DNA of 35,226 nucleotides from an uncultured Collinsella sp. (lineage in GTDB: Bacteria; Actinomycetota; Coriobacteriia; Coriobacteriales; Coriobacteriaceae). Location: positions 1 through 35,226 of the forward strand of contig UQKU01000026.1 in the NCBI GenBank assembly GCA_900541675.1. Reading direction: 5' to 3'. The translations under genes were made by a program, and so were the position numbers. The notes under the pieces were generated by a model. It was not told the DNA's origin. It saw only the letters and a program-made list of their open reading frames with translations, and did not search any database. This document shows, piece by piece, positions 7,175-16,734 of the stretch; the first letter of the stretch is position 1; each line of letters opens with the position of its first letter.

Positions 7175-8890
7175 CTACGAGTGGACAACCACGCACAGGC
7201 CGACTTTGATGCAGTCGTGAAGTGCCTTTGCATCGGCCAGGCGCAGGTTGATGCAACCGTGGCTGCCGCACCACTTATAGGACTCGGCATTATCGAAGCT
7301 CTTGTCGTTTTGCCAGGTGGCGTCGTGGAATCCGACCATATTGCCCTCGAACGGCATCCAATAGCTGACCGGGCTCTCGTATTTGGGCTTGCCGGTCTCG
7401 GGGTCCTTGGCACCGATAAGCTTGCTGGCGCCATTGTTGCTGTTGATCTGCCATACGCCCTCGGGGGTGGCGTCCTCTCCCGGCTTGCCAGAAATAAAGT
7501 TGGCCTCCCAAACGATATTACCGTTCTCGTCATAGTAGCGCGCGTGCTGCTCGGACAGATCGACGTCGATATACGCCTTCCAGTCGGGCTCTCCCTTTGC
7601 GGTAAAGGTGTCGGCCTTCTGGGAGTACTTGATCTCGATTTCGCCGGTCTGCTTGTTGTTAATGGCGTCCTCGACCTGCTTGGCGAGCGAGCTGCTGTCG
7701 ATGGACCAACCAAAGTCACCGCCTTCAACGGCACACTGCTTGCCATCGGCGCGTGTCCACCAGCGAGTGGAGCCCACGGTATTAAAGCCGTTCGCGAGCT
7801 CGGCTGCCCAGCTGCTGATTTGCGACGTATCGAGCGTGGGGTTGGCAGGATCGGTAAAGCTGATCCACTGCAACACGGAGCTGCCATCAACCTTTCCGGC
7901 ATCCTCGCCGTTGAGCTTGAGGGTCACGTTGACGCCCAAGAAGTTGTTGGCGGCATCGCATGCGGCCTGAATCTGATCATCGGTCAGCGTTCCATTGAGC
8001 GGCTCATAGGCATCGTTGCCGAGCTTGGAAAGATCTACGGTCTCGGCCAGCGAGGCAAGCTCGAGCTCGGCATACTTAATGACATGCTCGCGGTTGAGTT
8101 TTTCGTTGGAGCGCGCCTTCTCGACGGTAAACTTGCCGGCCTGCTCGTCATAGGAGCTATTGGCCTCGAACGTGCCCGAGCGCCCCTCGTTAAACTCGTC
8201 GATGGCGGCGCCCAGATCCTTCTCAAACTGCTTTTGGTCAAAGGTGTCGGAGAGCATGGACAGGTCGACGTCTTGATCAAGATCGACTTCGTTGGAGCTA
8301 GCGGTTGTTTTGGTCTTGCCGCTTAAGGATTCTACAAGGCGAACCGGCCATACAATGGCTTCGCTGCGGCTGATAATCTCTTTTGCGGCAGCTTCGCCGT
8401 CGACAATGGGCTCATCGGACTCGGGCTGATAGGTCCAGCTAAAGTCATCGCCTGTCACGGTGAGCTTATAGTGCTTCCAAGCCGAGTTGACCTTGGTGGC
8501 GGCAGACGAAGCGTTGGAGAACGAGACATCGACGTCGGCGATAGTGGTGTTGGGGTAGGCTACCTGCGAAAACGCTACGACGCCTACGATATAGACAATG
8601 ACGATAAGACCCAGAACGACAAAGAGCGTCGTCTTTTTGCCCGACTTATTGTTCTCGGCGGGTTTGCGTGCGGGGCCGCGATCGCCTCGAGCGTGCGTGG
8701 GGGGCTGCTTGGGCGCATTGCCATTTGTCTGGCGCTGCTGATGCTGCTTGTTCGGACGTTGGGAAACGTTTGCCGCACCTCGCTGCTGACCGCGGCTCGG
8801 CGCGATAGGACGCGGCGATTGAACGCCGCCGGTGTGCCTGCTCGGCTGCTGCGGATCGGGAATCAGTTGAGTTCGATCGTTTTGCGACAT
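7175..8890 (-). CDS. L,D-transpeptidase (YkuD) with peptidoglycan-binding-like region
   Basis: Cell-wall enzyme that forms 3-3 or related cross-links, 571 residues from my chosen start. Residues 1-85 are Gln/Pro/Arg/Asn-rich and probably disordered in the cytoplasm. One transmembrane helix follows at about 88-108 (LFVVLGLIVIVYIVGVVAF). A long extracytoplasmic region with a repeated VanW/PG_binding_4-like fold fills the middle. The C-terminal YkuD domain has His522 in GFHDATW and the catalytic Cys546 in GSHGCINLRLADA. An ATG at 8899 is 1 nt from the AAGGA ribosome binding site, whereas the ATG at 8890 is 10 nt away, so I use 8890. A TATAAT box at 8948-8953 suggests its own promoter. Confidence 0.9.
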   Translation of the reverse strand: MSQNDRTQLIPDPQQPSRHTGGVQSPRPIAPSRGQQRGAANVSQRPNKQHQQRQTNGNAPKQPPTHARGDRGPARKPAENNKSGKKTTLFVVLGLIVIVYIVGVVAFSQVAYPNTTIADVDVSFSNASSAATKVNSAWKHYKLTVTGDDFSWTYQPESDEPIVDGEAAAKEIISRSEAIVWPVRLVESLSGKTKTTASSNEVDLDQDVDLSMLSDTFDQKQFEKDLGAAIDEFNEGRSGTFEANSSYDEQAGKFTVEKARSNEKLNREHVIKYAELELASLAETVDLSKLGNDAYEPLNGTLTDDQIQAACDAANNFLGVNVTLKLNGEDAGKVDGSSVLQWISFTDPANPTLDTSQISSWAAELANGFNTVGSTRWWTRADGKQCAVEGGDFGWSIDSSSLAKQVEDAINNKQTGEIEIKYSQKADTFTAKGEPDWKAYIDVDLSEQHARYYDENGNIVWEANFISGKPGEDATPEGVWQINSNNGASKLIGAKDPETGKPKYESPVSYWMPFEGNMVGFHDATWQNDKSFDNAESYKWCGSHGCINLRLADAKALHDCIKVGLCVVVHS

Positions 8891-8947
8891 CGTATGCATA
8901 TCCTTCGAATTTCGCCTTGCGGCTCATCGTGTTTTTACTGGGCTTGC

Positions 8948-8953
8948 ATTATA
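8948..8953 (-). promoter_or_regulatory. Candidate -10 box for the L,D-transpeptidase gene
   Basis: Reads TATAAT on the minus strand, 57 nt upstream of the chosen start. No good -35 hexamer is visible 16-18 nt further upstream, so the call rests on a perfect -10 alone. Confidence 0.45.
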
Positions 8954-9000
8954 GCGATTACCTAGTTGTTTGTGGTATGGAAACGGTGGCATTCAAAAGA

Positions 9001-9020
9001 GGTGGGACATTTGTCCCACC
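9001..9020 (-). terminator. Terminator hairpin of sdaA
   Basis: GGTGGGACA and TGTCCCACC are perfect inverse complements. On the minus strand the stem is followed by TCTTTTG, and it lies 20 nt past the sdaA stop. The GGGACA ends also resemble those of the repeats at 14129 and 12348, so it may be a reduced copy of that kind of element. Confidence 0.65.
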
Positions 9021-9039
9021 TTCGAGTCGTTCTTTGTCG

Positions 9040-10647
9040 CTATCCGCACACACCGCATTTTGCACAGGCCGAAAGTGCGGCCGGAGCCTGCGCGATGCCG
9101 CCCTTTGCCGTCTCGCGCAGCGTGGCCGGCAACGCGTGGCCCACCGAGAGCATGACGTGTGCCATCTGGTCAAACGGCACCAGGCTCTTAATGCCGGCGA
9201 GGGCGAGTTGTGCGGAGCTAAAGGCGGCTGCCACGCCGATGGCGTTGCGGTTTTGGCAGGGCACCTCCACGAGGCCACCGACGGGGTCACAAACGAGGCC
9301 CAGCAGATTACTTAGCGCGATGGAACTGGCGTCGAGCGCCTGCTCGGGTGTGCCGCCGAGCATCTGCACCAGCGCGGCGGCGGCCATGGCGGCCGCACTT
9401 CCGACCTCGGCCTGACAGCCGCCCTCGGCGCCGGCAACGCAGGCGCTCGTGGTGAGGTTGAGGCCGATGGCGGCGGCGCAGTAGAGCGCGTCCATGACCT
9501 GTTCGTCGTCGAGCTGCAGGTGGTCGGCGAGCGCCAGCACGCAGCCGGGTACGACGCCTGCGGAGCCTGCCGTGGGGGCAGCGACGATCACACCCATCGT
9601 GGCTGAGCGCTCGAGCACGGCCATGGCGTGGGCCACGGCGTCGGTCTGGACGGCGCCCATCAGGCTTGTGCTCAGATCGTTTCGGCCGGTGGCATCGACG
9701 AGCTTTGCCTCGCCGCCGATGAGGCCGCCGAGCGAGCGTTGCGGATTGGAAATGGGGGCCGTGGTCTCCTCGCGCATGACGTCGAGCACGCGGCGCATGG
9801 CGGCGACGGCGTGGGCCTCGCCGGTCAGGCGCGCCTCGCGAACGGCCATGACGGCGCCGATGCTGAGCCCCAGTTCCTCGCACGCATCGAGCAGCTGCTC
9901 GCCGTCGTCGAAGATTTCCTTGGCCGAGACGCCGGGGGAGAGCGACGAAGCAGAACCGGGGAGCTCGATAAAGGTCGCGTAATCGACATTGTCGAGCTTA
10001 CGCAGCATCGGGACAACAGTGTCGTCGGGCGCGCCGTCGGTCTCAAAGACGGAGTAGGCCTGGCCGCCCACTTCGGTGCGGTAGGTGCGGCAGAAGGCGA
10101 TGTTCACGTGTGCGTAGGCGAGCAGGTTGGTGAGCGCGGCGAGCACGCCGGGGACGTCGTAGTGCGCCACGAAGAGCGTTGAGTACATGCCCGAGATGTC
10201 AACGCCGACGCCGTTAATGCGGCTGATGCGCATCTTGCCGCCGCCCAGGCTCTCACCGCGGACCTGTGCCGTCGCACCCGTGTCGTCGACCATGTCAATG
10301 TCGACGGTGTTGGGGTGGATGGAGGCGTCGTCGCCCTTGATGTCAAAGTGATATTCGAGGCCCTGCTCGCGTGCGAGGTCGAAGGCCTGCTTGATGTTCT
10401 CGTCGTCGGTGTCGAGGCCCAGGATGCCCGCGACGAGCGCACGATCGGTGCCGTGGCCGCGGTAGGTGTGGGCAAAGGAGTTCCACAGGCCAAAGGTGAC
10501 CTTAGTGATGCGGCCTTCCAGCAGGCTGGCGGCAACTTGGGCGCAGCGCAGGGCGCCGGCGGTGTGCGATGAGCTGGGGCCGACCATGACGGGGCCCAAG
10601 ATCTCGAATGCCGAGGTCGTAGCTAGTGTTTGCGGCTTGCCTGCCAT
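9040..10647 (-). CDS. sdaA: L-serine ammonia-lyase (dehydratase), iron-sulfur type, single chain
   Basis: Converts L-serine to pyruvate and ammonia with a [4Fe-4S] cluster. The 535-residue chain joins the beta-domain (FEILGPVMVGPSSSHTAGA at the N-terminus), an ACT-like region at about 155-225, and the alpha-domain. The three likely cluster cysteines are Cys411, Cys453 and Cys464 (EGGCQAEVG, LVCDPVGG, EVPCQNRNA). The chain ends CAKCGVCG, with Cys534 as penultimate residue. A C-terminal cysteine that enters the active site is known in type 2 enzymes, so a tail-in-mouth inhibited state is a reasonable inference. The AGGAG ribosome binding site sits 6 nt before ATG. A 121-nt palindrome lies just upstream in the probable leader. 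Confidence 0.95.
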   Translation of the reverse strand: MAGKPQTLATTSAFEILGPVMVGPSSSHTAGALRCAQVAASLLEGRITKVTFGLWNSFAHTYRGHGTDRALVAGILGLDTDDENIKQAFDLAREQGLEYHFDIKGDDASIHPNTVDIDMVDDTGATAQVRGESLGGGKMRISRINGVGVDISGMYSTLFVAHYDVPGVLAALTNLLAYAHVNIAFCRTYRTEVGGQAYSVFETDGAPDDTVVPMLRKLDNVDYATFIELPGSASSLSPGVSAKEIFDDGEQLLDACEELGLSIGAVMAVREARLTGEAHAVAAMRRVLDVMREETTAPISNPQRSLGGLIGGEAKLVDATGRNDLSTSLMGAVQTDAVAHAMAVLERSATMGVIVAAPTAGSAGVVPGCVLALADHLQLDDEQVMDALYCAAAIGLNLTTSACVAGAEGGCQAEVGSAAAMAAAALVQMLGGTPEQALDASSIALSNLLGLVCDPVGGLVEVPCQNRNAIGVAAAFSSAQLALAGIKSLVPFDQMAHVMLSVGHALPATLRETAKGGIAQAPAALSACAKCGVCG

Positions 10648-10670
10648 ATGCGCTCCTGTTCTATCCCGTC

Positions 10671-10791
10671 GTTCCGAGGGCTTTGGTATTTGGTCGCCTG
10701 CTCTACAGTCCTGGCTCGCACGGAGGCCACATTAAGTGGCCTCCGGCTCGTGCGGAACTCGCGATCGACCAAATACCAAAGCCCTCGGAAC
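10671..10791. repeat. 121-nt element with perfect 26-nt inverted arms and nested hairpin
   Basis: The arms at 10671-10696 and 10766-10791 are exact inverse complements, keyed by TTCCGAGGGCTTTGG and CCAAAGCCCTCGG. Inside, 10721-10730 and 10736-10745 form a second perfect 10-bp stem around ATTAA. The element lies about 14 nt before the sdaA ribosome binding site on the minus strand, so it is probably transcribed as part of that leader. The rest of the 311-nt gap to metK holds no gene I can support. Confidence 0.85.
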
Positions 10792-10886
10792 TTAGGATAC
10801 ATGGTAGGGGCACGCTTGCTGCAAAATTCATCAGCTGGGAACCTATTCTGCGTCCCATGTCGACTCATCTTCGCCACCGGTTAATA

Positions 10887-10921
10887 AAAAAGAGGTACCG
10901 GTTGTTCCGGTACCTCTTTTT
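10887..10921. terminator. Strong terminator downstream of metK
   Basis: A 15-bp perfect stem (AAAAAGAGGTACCGG with CCGGTACCTCTTTTT) encloses the loop TTGTT. It is A-tracted on one side and T-tracted on the other, so it can work in both directions. On the minus strand it ends the metK transcript 38 nt past the stop. Confidence 0.9.
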
Positions 10922-10958
10922 GGCGTGTTTCTATTTGGCTGTGGCTTTTCTCGTAAGC

Positions 10959-12239
<1,281 letters not shown>

Positions 12240-12347
12240 GATTGTCCTTTCAAAAACGTGTCCCAGCGACCGTTACCATTCCGCCGGGCTCTCTATGCAA
12301 GGGCACATCATAGCGCGTAAATCAAACATTCACACCCTTTCCGCACC

Positions 12348-12377
12348 TACTCATTGGGGACAGACTTAAATGACCAG
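12348..12377 (+). repeat. GGGGACAGACTTAAATGACC repeat, copy 1
   Basis: A 30-nt unit beginning TACTCATTGGGGACAGAC and ending AAATGACCAG. It is identical to 12385-12414 and, inverted, matches 12451-12479. It resembles REP sequences that are moved by IS200-like REP-associated transposases. No such transposase is in the window. Confidence 0.8.
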
Positions 12378-12384
12378 CCAATAG

Positions 12385-12414
12385 TACTCATTGGGGACAG
12401 ACTTAAATGACCAG
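12385..12414 (+). repeat. GGGGACAGACTTAAATGACC repeat, copy 2
   Basis: Direct, identical repeat of 12348-12377, separated from it by 7 nt. It can pair with the inverted copy at 12451-12479 to form a stem of 29 bp with a 36-nt loop. The loop itself carries a partial inverted core, TGTCCCCAATGA, at 12430-12441. Confidence 0.8.
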
Positions 12415-12450
12415 TCTTAAACCAAGAATGTCCCCAATGACTACAACGAT

Positions 12451-12479
12451 TGGTCATTTAAGTCTGTCCCCAATGAGTA
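12451..12479 (-). repeat. GGGGACAGACTTAAATGACC repeat, inverted copy 3
   Basis: Inverse complement of copies 1 and 2 over 29 of 30 positions. A further TCCCCAATGAGT fragment follows at 12481-12492. The array fills most of the 337-nt gap between the divergent metK and gltX genes, which otherwise holds only their promoters and leaders. Confidence 0.8.
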
Positions 12480-12530
12480 GTCCCCAATGAGTGGGTCGGT
12501 GCCCTTTGTGCGGAGGTTGCTTTGATGCTT

Positions 12531-12536
12531 TATACT
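12531..12536 (+). promoter_or_regulatory. Candidate -10 box of gltX
   Basis: TATACT lies 41 nt before the gltX start. The best -35 candidate (TTGTGC, 12506-12511) is at a poor spacing of 19 nt, so confidence is limited. Confidence 0.35.
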
Positions 12537-12576
12537 GGTGCGGTTAGACATCCATCCTGCAACCGAGGAGATTTCC

Positions 12577-14052
12577 ATGGCATCAGACGTTCGCGTCCGC
12601 TTTGCACCCTCACCGACGGGCAAGCTGCACATCGGCGGCGCCCGCACCGCTATCTATAACTGGGCTTTCGCCCGTGCTAACGGCGGCACGTTCATCCTGC
12701 GCATCGACGATACCGATCCCACCCGCTCCACCGACGAGAACACGCAGATCATCCTGCGTGCCATGCGTTGGCTGGGCCTGGACTGGGACGAGGGTCCCGA
12801 GGTAGGCGGCGACTTTGGCCCCTACGCCCAGACCGAGCGCCTGGACCTGTACAAGCAGGCCGCCCAGAAACTTTGGGACGAGGGCAAGGCCTATCCCTGC
12901 TTCTGCACCAAGGAGCAGCTCGACGCCGACCGCAAGGCCGCGCAGGAGCGCAAGGACCCCTTCCAGGGCTATCAGCGTCGTTGCCGCGATCTTGATCCCG
13001 AGGAGGCCCGCCGCCGCATCGAGGCCGGCGAGTCCTACGTCCTGCGCATCAAGGTGCCCGAGGACCGCGGCGACGTCGTCATCCACGACGCCGTTCACGG
13101 TGAGGTGACCTTCGACGCCAAGGAGCTCGACGACTTTGTCATCTTCCGCTCCGATGGCACGCCCACGTACAACTTCGCGACCGTCGTCGACGACGCTATG
13201 ATGAAGATCACCCATGTCATCCGCGGCGACGACCACCTGTCCAACACCCCGCGCCAGGTCATGGTCTACGAGGCCCTCGGCGCGCCCGTGCCCACGTTCG
13301 CCCACATCTCCATGATCCTGGGCGCCGACGGTAAGAAGCTCTCCAAGCGCCACGGCGCAACTTCGGTGGAGGAGTACCGCGACGCCGGTTACCTTTCCGA
13401 CGCCTTCGTCAACTACCTGGCGCTGCTCGGCTGGTCGCTCGACGGCGAGACCACGATCATCCCGCGCGATGTCCTAGCCAGCAAGTTCTCGCTCGACCGC
13501 ATCTCCAAGAACCCGGCGACCTTCGATCCCAAGAAGCTCGATTGGGTCAATGCCGAGTACATCAACGGCATGTCCGACGCGCAGTTTGCCGATGAAATCA
13601 TGGTCCCCGAACTGCACGAGGCAGGTCTCATCGAGGGCAACGTCGAGTACGGCGAGGACTGGATTGATGCGCTTGCCGCCATCGTCAAGCCGCGCACCAA
13701 GATGCCGGCCGACGCCGTGACCGTCGCCGCTCCCATCTTTGCTACGGCCGAGACGCTCGAGTATGACGAGAAATCCGTTAACAAGGGCCTGGCTAAGGAA
13801 GGCATGGGCGCCATTCTGGATGCCGCCAAGGCCGCGCTCGAGGGCGTGGACAAGTGGACTGCCGAGGCCATCGACGCCGCGCTTGAGCCGCTGCCCGAGC
13901 AGATGGACCTCAAGAAGCGCGTGGTGTTCCAGGCCGTGCGCGTCGCCGTCTGCGGCAACATGGTGAGCCCTCCGCTGGGCGAGACCATGGCGCTCGTCGG
14001 CCGCGACGACTGCCTGGCGCGTATCGACCGCGCTCGCACGATGGCGCTGTAG
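12577..14052 (+). CDS. gltX: Glutamyl-tRNA synthetase
   Basis: Charges tRNA-Glu (and possibly tRNA-Gln in organisms using the transamidation route). The protein is 491 residues. The start is ATG 12577 with GAGGAG 6 nt upstream. The frame is open 13 codons further upstream, but that part overlaps the promoter region. The class I catalytic fold is shown by RFAPSPTGKLHIGGARTAIY (HIGH motif as HIGG) and by the KMSKS equivalent KLSKRHGATS at 254. Other family blocks are RIDDTDPTRS, YPCFCTKEQL and VIRGDDHLSNTPRQ. The C-terminal anticodon-binding region is present to the end. A clear terminator follows. Confidence 0.97.
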   Translation: MASDVRVRFAPSPTGKLHIGGARTAIYNWAFARANGGTFILRIDDTDPTRSTDENTQIILRAMRWLGLDWDEGPEVGGDFGPYAQTERLDLYKQAAQKLWDEGKAYPCFCTKEQLDADRKAAQERKDPFQGYQRRCRDLDPEEARRRIEAGESYVLRIKVPEDRGDVVIHDAVHGEVTFDAKELDDFVIFRSDGTPTYNFATVVDDAMMKITHVIRGDDHLSNTPRQVMVYEALGAPVPTFAHISMILGADGKKLSKRHGATSVEEYRDAGYLSDAFVNYLALLGWSLDGETTIIPRDVLASKFSLDRISKNPATFDPKKLDWVNAEYINGMSDAQFADEIMVPELHEAGLIEGNVEYGEDWIDALAAIVKPRTKMPADAVTVAAPIFATAETLEYDEKSVNKGLAKEGMGAILDAAKAALEGVDKWTAEAIDAALEPLPEQMDLKKRVVFQAVRVAVCGNMVSPPLGETMALVGRDDCLARIDRARTMAL

Positions 14053-14075
14053 TAGACGCGCAAATGCATGTATCC

Positions 14076-14107
14076 GAGCCCCGTTCACCCGAGCGGGGCT
14101 CTTGTTT
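14076..14107 (+). terminator. Terminator of gltX
   Basis: GAGCCCCG pairs with CGGGGCTC across a 10-nt loop, followed by TTGTTTCTG. It sits 24 nt past the gltX stop. Confidence 0.85.
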
Positions 14108-14128
14108 CTGTACCGATGAGTGGGTTGC

Positions 14129-14231
14129 TGGGACAAAATAATCAGTAGTGTTTGTCCCATGTTCGATCGACGCAACAAGCTCGACACTCGTATCGGCCAT
14201 GGGACAAACTCTACTGATTATTTTGTCCCAC
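14129..14231. repeat. 103-nt GGGACAAAATAATCA palindrome upstream of priA
   Basis: The arms 14129-14161 and 14199-14231 are inverse complements at 32 of 33 positions. Each arm is itself flanked by TGGGACAAA and TTTGTCCCA, so either one long stem or two short hairpins can form. It ends 31 nt before the priA start and would lie in its leader if transcription begins upstream. Confidence 0.85.
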
Positions 14232-14262
14232 CCCTTTCAGGTCTGTTCGTTAGAGGTGGTGT

Positions 14263-16716
14263 ATGGCTCAACAACTGTCGCTGTTTGGTTCGCCGGAACC
14301 GGAGGAGGCTCTGGTGAAGCTCATGCCTGCCGCTGCCTCGGCTCAGCCTAAGCCTGCACCTGAGCCCATCGCTGCCTACGCGAGCGTGGTTCTCGACATT
14401 CCTACCCGAGCGCTGTTCGAGCCATTCGCCTACTGCATTCCCCAGTCCCTTGCCAGCGAGGCGCAGATCGGATCCACGGTCCTGGTCCACTTTGGTAACC
14501 GTGCCGCCGCGGGCTATGTCGTCGACATTGCGCCTGAGCTGGGCGACCTGCAGGGTAACAACGCCCTCGACCCCGCGCGCATTAAAGCCGTCGAGGCTAT
14601 CCTCAGCAAACCGCTCTTTACCGCCGAGGCTGCACGCATTGCGCGCTGGATGAGCCGCGAGTATGTCGCGACGCTTTCCGAGTGCCTGCGCCTGTTTTTG
14701 CCACCGGGCGGCAGCCCGCGTGTGGTCAAGGGCGACGACGGCGTGTGGACGGTTGAACGTCCAGCCGTCAAACCCATCCAAAACCGCTGGGTCATGCTCA
14801 CGCCCGAGGGCTTCGACTATACGCCGCCCAAGACCGCGGTCCGCCAGCGCCAACTCATCGAGGCGCTCCAGTGCGGACCGGTCACGACGCGCGACCTCAA
14901 CCTTCTCTATAACAGCATGTCGGCGACCATCAAGGCGCTCGAAAAACGCGGCGTTGTGGTGGTGGAAGAGCGCCGCGCCTGGCGTGGCTGCGGCGAGCAG
15001 ACCACGCTGTCCTCGGCAAGCGGCAAAGCGCCGGTCTCCCTTACCAGTGGCCAGCAACAGGCACTCGCGCAGATTGAGCGCGCCCGTCTGGACGCTCATG
15101 GCGACGTGGTGCTGGTCGACGGCGTCACCGGCTCCGGCAAAACCGAGGTTTACCTCTCCGCCATCGAGCGCGTGCTCGCAGCCGGTCGCTCGGCCTGCGT
15201 GCTGGTGCCCGAGATTTCGCTGACGGCCCAGACCGTCGGCCGCTTCCGTTCGCGCTTTGGCGAGACGGTCGCCGTGTTCCATTCGCGGCTTTCGGCCGGC
15301 GAGCGCCTGGACCAGTGGGATATGGTTGCCAGCGGTGCGGCCCGCGTGGTCGTCGGCGCACGTTCGGCGCTCTTTTGCCCGCTTGGCGACCTGGGCCTCA
15401 TCGTCATTGACGAGGAGCACGAGACCAGCTACAAGCAGGGGTCCAGTCCGCGCTACCACGCGCGCGAGGTGGCGGCCGAGATGGCGCGGCGCTACCGCTG
15501 CCCGCTCGTGTTGGGCTCCGCCACGCCCTCGGCCGAGGCCCTCGACCACTGCCGCCGTGGAACGTATAACGGCACCACTTGGACGCGCGTCGAGATGCCC
15601 GAGCGCCCGGGACACGCCGTGCTGCCCGAGGTCCGCATTGCCGACCTGCGCCGCGAGTTTTCGCACGGTAGCCGTTCAATGTTCTCTAAACCGCTGATGG
15701 AAGGTTTGGAGCGCGTTGTAGAGCACCGCGAGAAGGCCGTGCTGCTGCATAACCGCCGTGGCTTTGCGCCGTTCCTGATGTGTCGCGAGTGCGGCTGCGT
15801 TCCCACCTGCAACCACTGCTCCACCGCGCTTACGTATCACGAGCGCACGCACACGCTGCAATGTCACACATGCGGATCCTCCTGGCGCGTGCAGCCGTAT
15901 CCCGCGCCCACGAGTCGTTGCCCCAAATGTGGCAGTCGCTACCTGGCAAAAATGGGGCTGGGCACGCAGCAGATCGAGGACGCACTGCACCAGATGCTGC
16001 CCGAGGACGTCGCCATCATCCGCATGGATGCCGATTCCACGCGCGGCAAGGATGCGCACAAAAAGCTGCTCGAGCAGTTCGATGCTGCCGATTGCGCCGT
16101 GTTGCTGGGCACCCAGATGATCGCCAAAGGCCTCGACTTTCCCGAGGTCACGCTCGTGGGTGTGGTCAATGCTGACTTCGCCCTCAAGCTGCCGGATTTC
16201 CGCGCAGGGGAGCGCGCCTACGATTTGCTTGAGCAGGTCGCCGGTCGCGCCGGTCGCGGCGATCGCCCTGGCGAGGTCATCATCCAGACGTATCTGCCCG
16301 AGGATCCGGTCATCCGCGCCGTCGCCGAGCACGATCGCTCGATCTTTACCGACTACGACCTGGTCCAGCGCCGCGACGCACTGTATCCGCCGTTCGTGCG
16401 CCTGGTTAACATTTTGGTGTGGTCGGCAAGCCGCGACGATGCGCAGGATTATATCGGGCGCATTGCAAAGCTTCTTAAGCGCCGCTGGCATGCCGCCGCG
16501 CCCGACTTTTTGCGGGCGGGGAGCGCCGTGCCCCAGGTGCTGGGCCCGGCTTCGTGTGTAATCGAGAAAGCCAAGGACCGTTACCGCTTCCATCTGCTTG
16601 TGAAGTCGCCTGTGGGGTACCATGTCTCTGATGATATCGACGCCTGCCTCAAAGAGGTGGGCTCTGTGCGCGGCGTGAGCGTGAGCGTTGACGTCGATGC
16701 CTATGATTTGATGTAA
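14263..16716 (+). CDS. priA: Primosomal replication-restart helicase PriA
   Basis: Recognises stalled forks and loads the replicative helicase. The 817-residue length is usual to slightly long, with a low-complexity N-terminal 40 residues. The 3'-end-binding domain follows (IPTRALFEPFAYCIP). Helicase motifs are Walker A GVTGSGKTE (287-295), DEEH (383-386), the GSATPSAE motif, and C-terminal VAGRAGRGDRPG. The zinc-binding insert has Cys507, 510, 516, 519, 534, 537, 553 and 556 in four CxxC pairs, as required for two zincs. GLGTQQIEDAL and LLGTQMIAKGLDFPEVTLVG are PriA-specific. The start is ATG 14263 with AGAGGTGG just upstream. It is followed 18 nt later by def, then fmt, a common priA-def-fmt-rsmB arrangement. 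Confidence 0.96.
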   Translation: MAQQLSLFGSPEPEEALVKLMPAAASAQPKPAPEPIAAYASVVLDIPTRALFEPFAYCIPQSLASEAQIGSTVLVHFGNRAAAGYVVDIAPELGDLQGNNALDPARIKAVEAILSKPLFTAEAARIARWMSREYVATLSECLRLFLPPGGSPRVVKGDDGVWTVERPAVKPIQNRWVMLTPEGFDYTPPKTAVRQRQLIEALQCGPVTTRDLNLLYNSMSATIKALEKRGVVVVEERRAWRGCGEQTTLSSASGKAPVSLTSGQQQALAQIERARLDAHGDVVLVDGVTGSGKTEVYLSAIERVLAAGRSACVLVPEISLTAQTVGRFRSRFGETVAVFHSRLSAGERLDQWDMVASGAARVVVGARSALFCPLGDLGLIVIDEEHETSYKQGSSPRYHAREVAAEMARRYRCPLVLGSATPSAEALDHCRRGTYNGTTWTRVEMPERPGHAVLPEVRIADLRREFSHGSRSMFSKPLMEGLERVVEHREKAVLLHNRRGFAPFLMCRECGCVPTCNHCSTALTYHERTHTLQCHTCGSSWRVQPYPAPTSRCPKCGSRYLAKMGLGTQQIEDALHQMLPEDVAIIRMDADSTRGKDAHKKLLEQFDAADCAVLLGTQMIAKGLDFPEVTLVGVVNADFALKLPDFRAGERAYDLLEQVAGRAGRGDRPGEVIIQTYLPEDPVIRAVAEHDRSIFTDYDLVQRRDALYPPFVRLVNILVWSASRDDAQDYIGRIAKLLKRRWHAAAPDFLRAGSAVPQVLGPASCVIEKAKDRYRFHLLVKSPVGYHVSDDIDACLKEVGSVRGVSVSVDVDAYDLM

Positions 16717-16734
16717 CAACCCGAAAGGATGGCC

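Noticed and set aside
6761..8326. A 521-codon plus-strand open frame over the adaptor and L,D-transpeptidase
   Set aside because: Runs across the intergenic hairpin and two supported minus-strand genes; composition is that of a shadow frame.
10623..10884. Two 84-codon frames on opposite strands that both encode FRGLWYLV
   Set aside because: The shared peptide results from reading the perfect palindromic arms on both strands; no evidence of translation.
12240..12347. Possible SAM riboswitch in the metK leader
   Set aside because: A GTGCCC/GGGACAC pairing can be drawn, but none of the conserved cores of known SAM riboswitch classes is visible.
12348..12492. Possible CRISPR array because of regularly repeated units
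   Set aside because: Only two direct copies with a 7-nt gap and one inverted copy; no spacers of CRISPR length and no cas genes.
14218..15666. A 482-codon minus-strand open frame opposite priA
   Set aside because: Lies wholly over the N-terminal and helicase part of priA and shows no motif.
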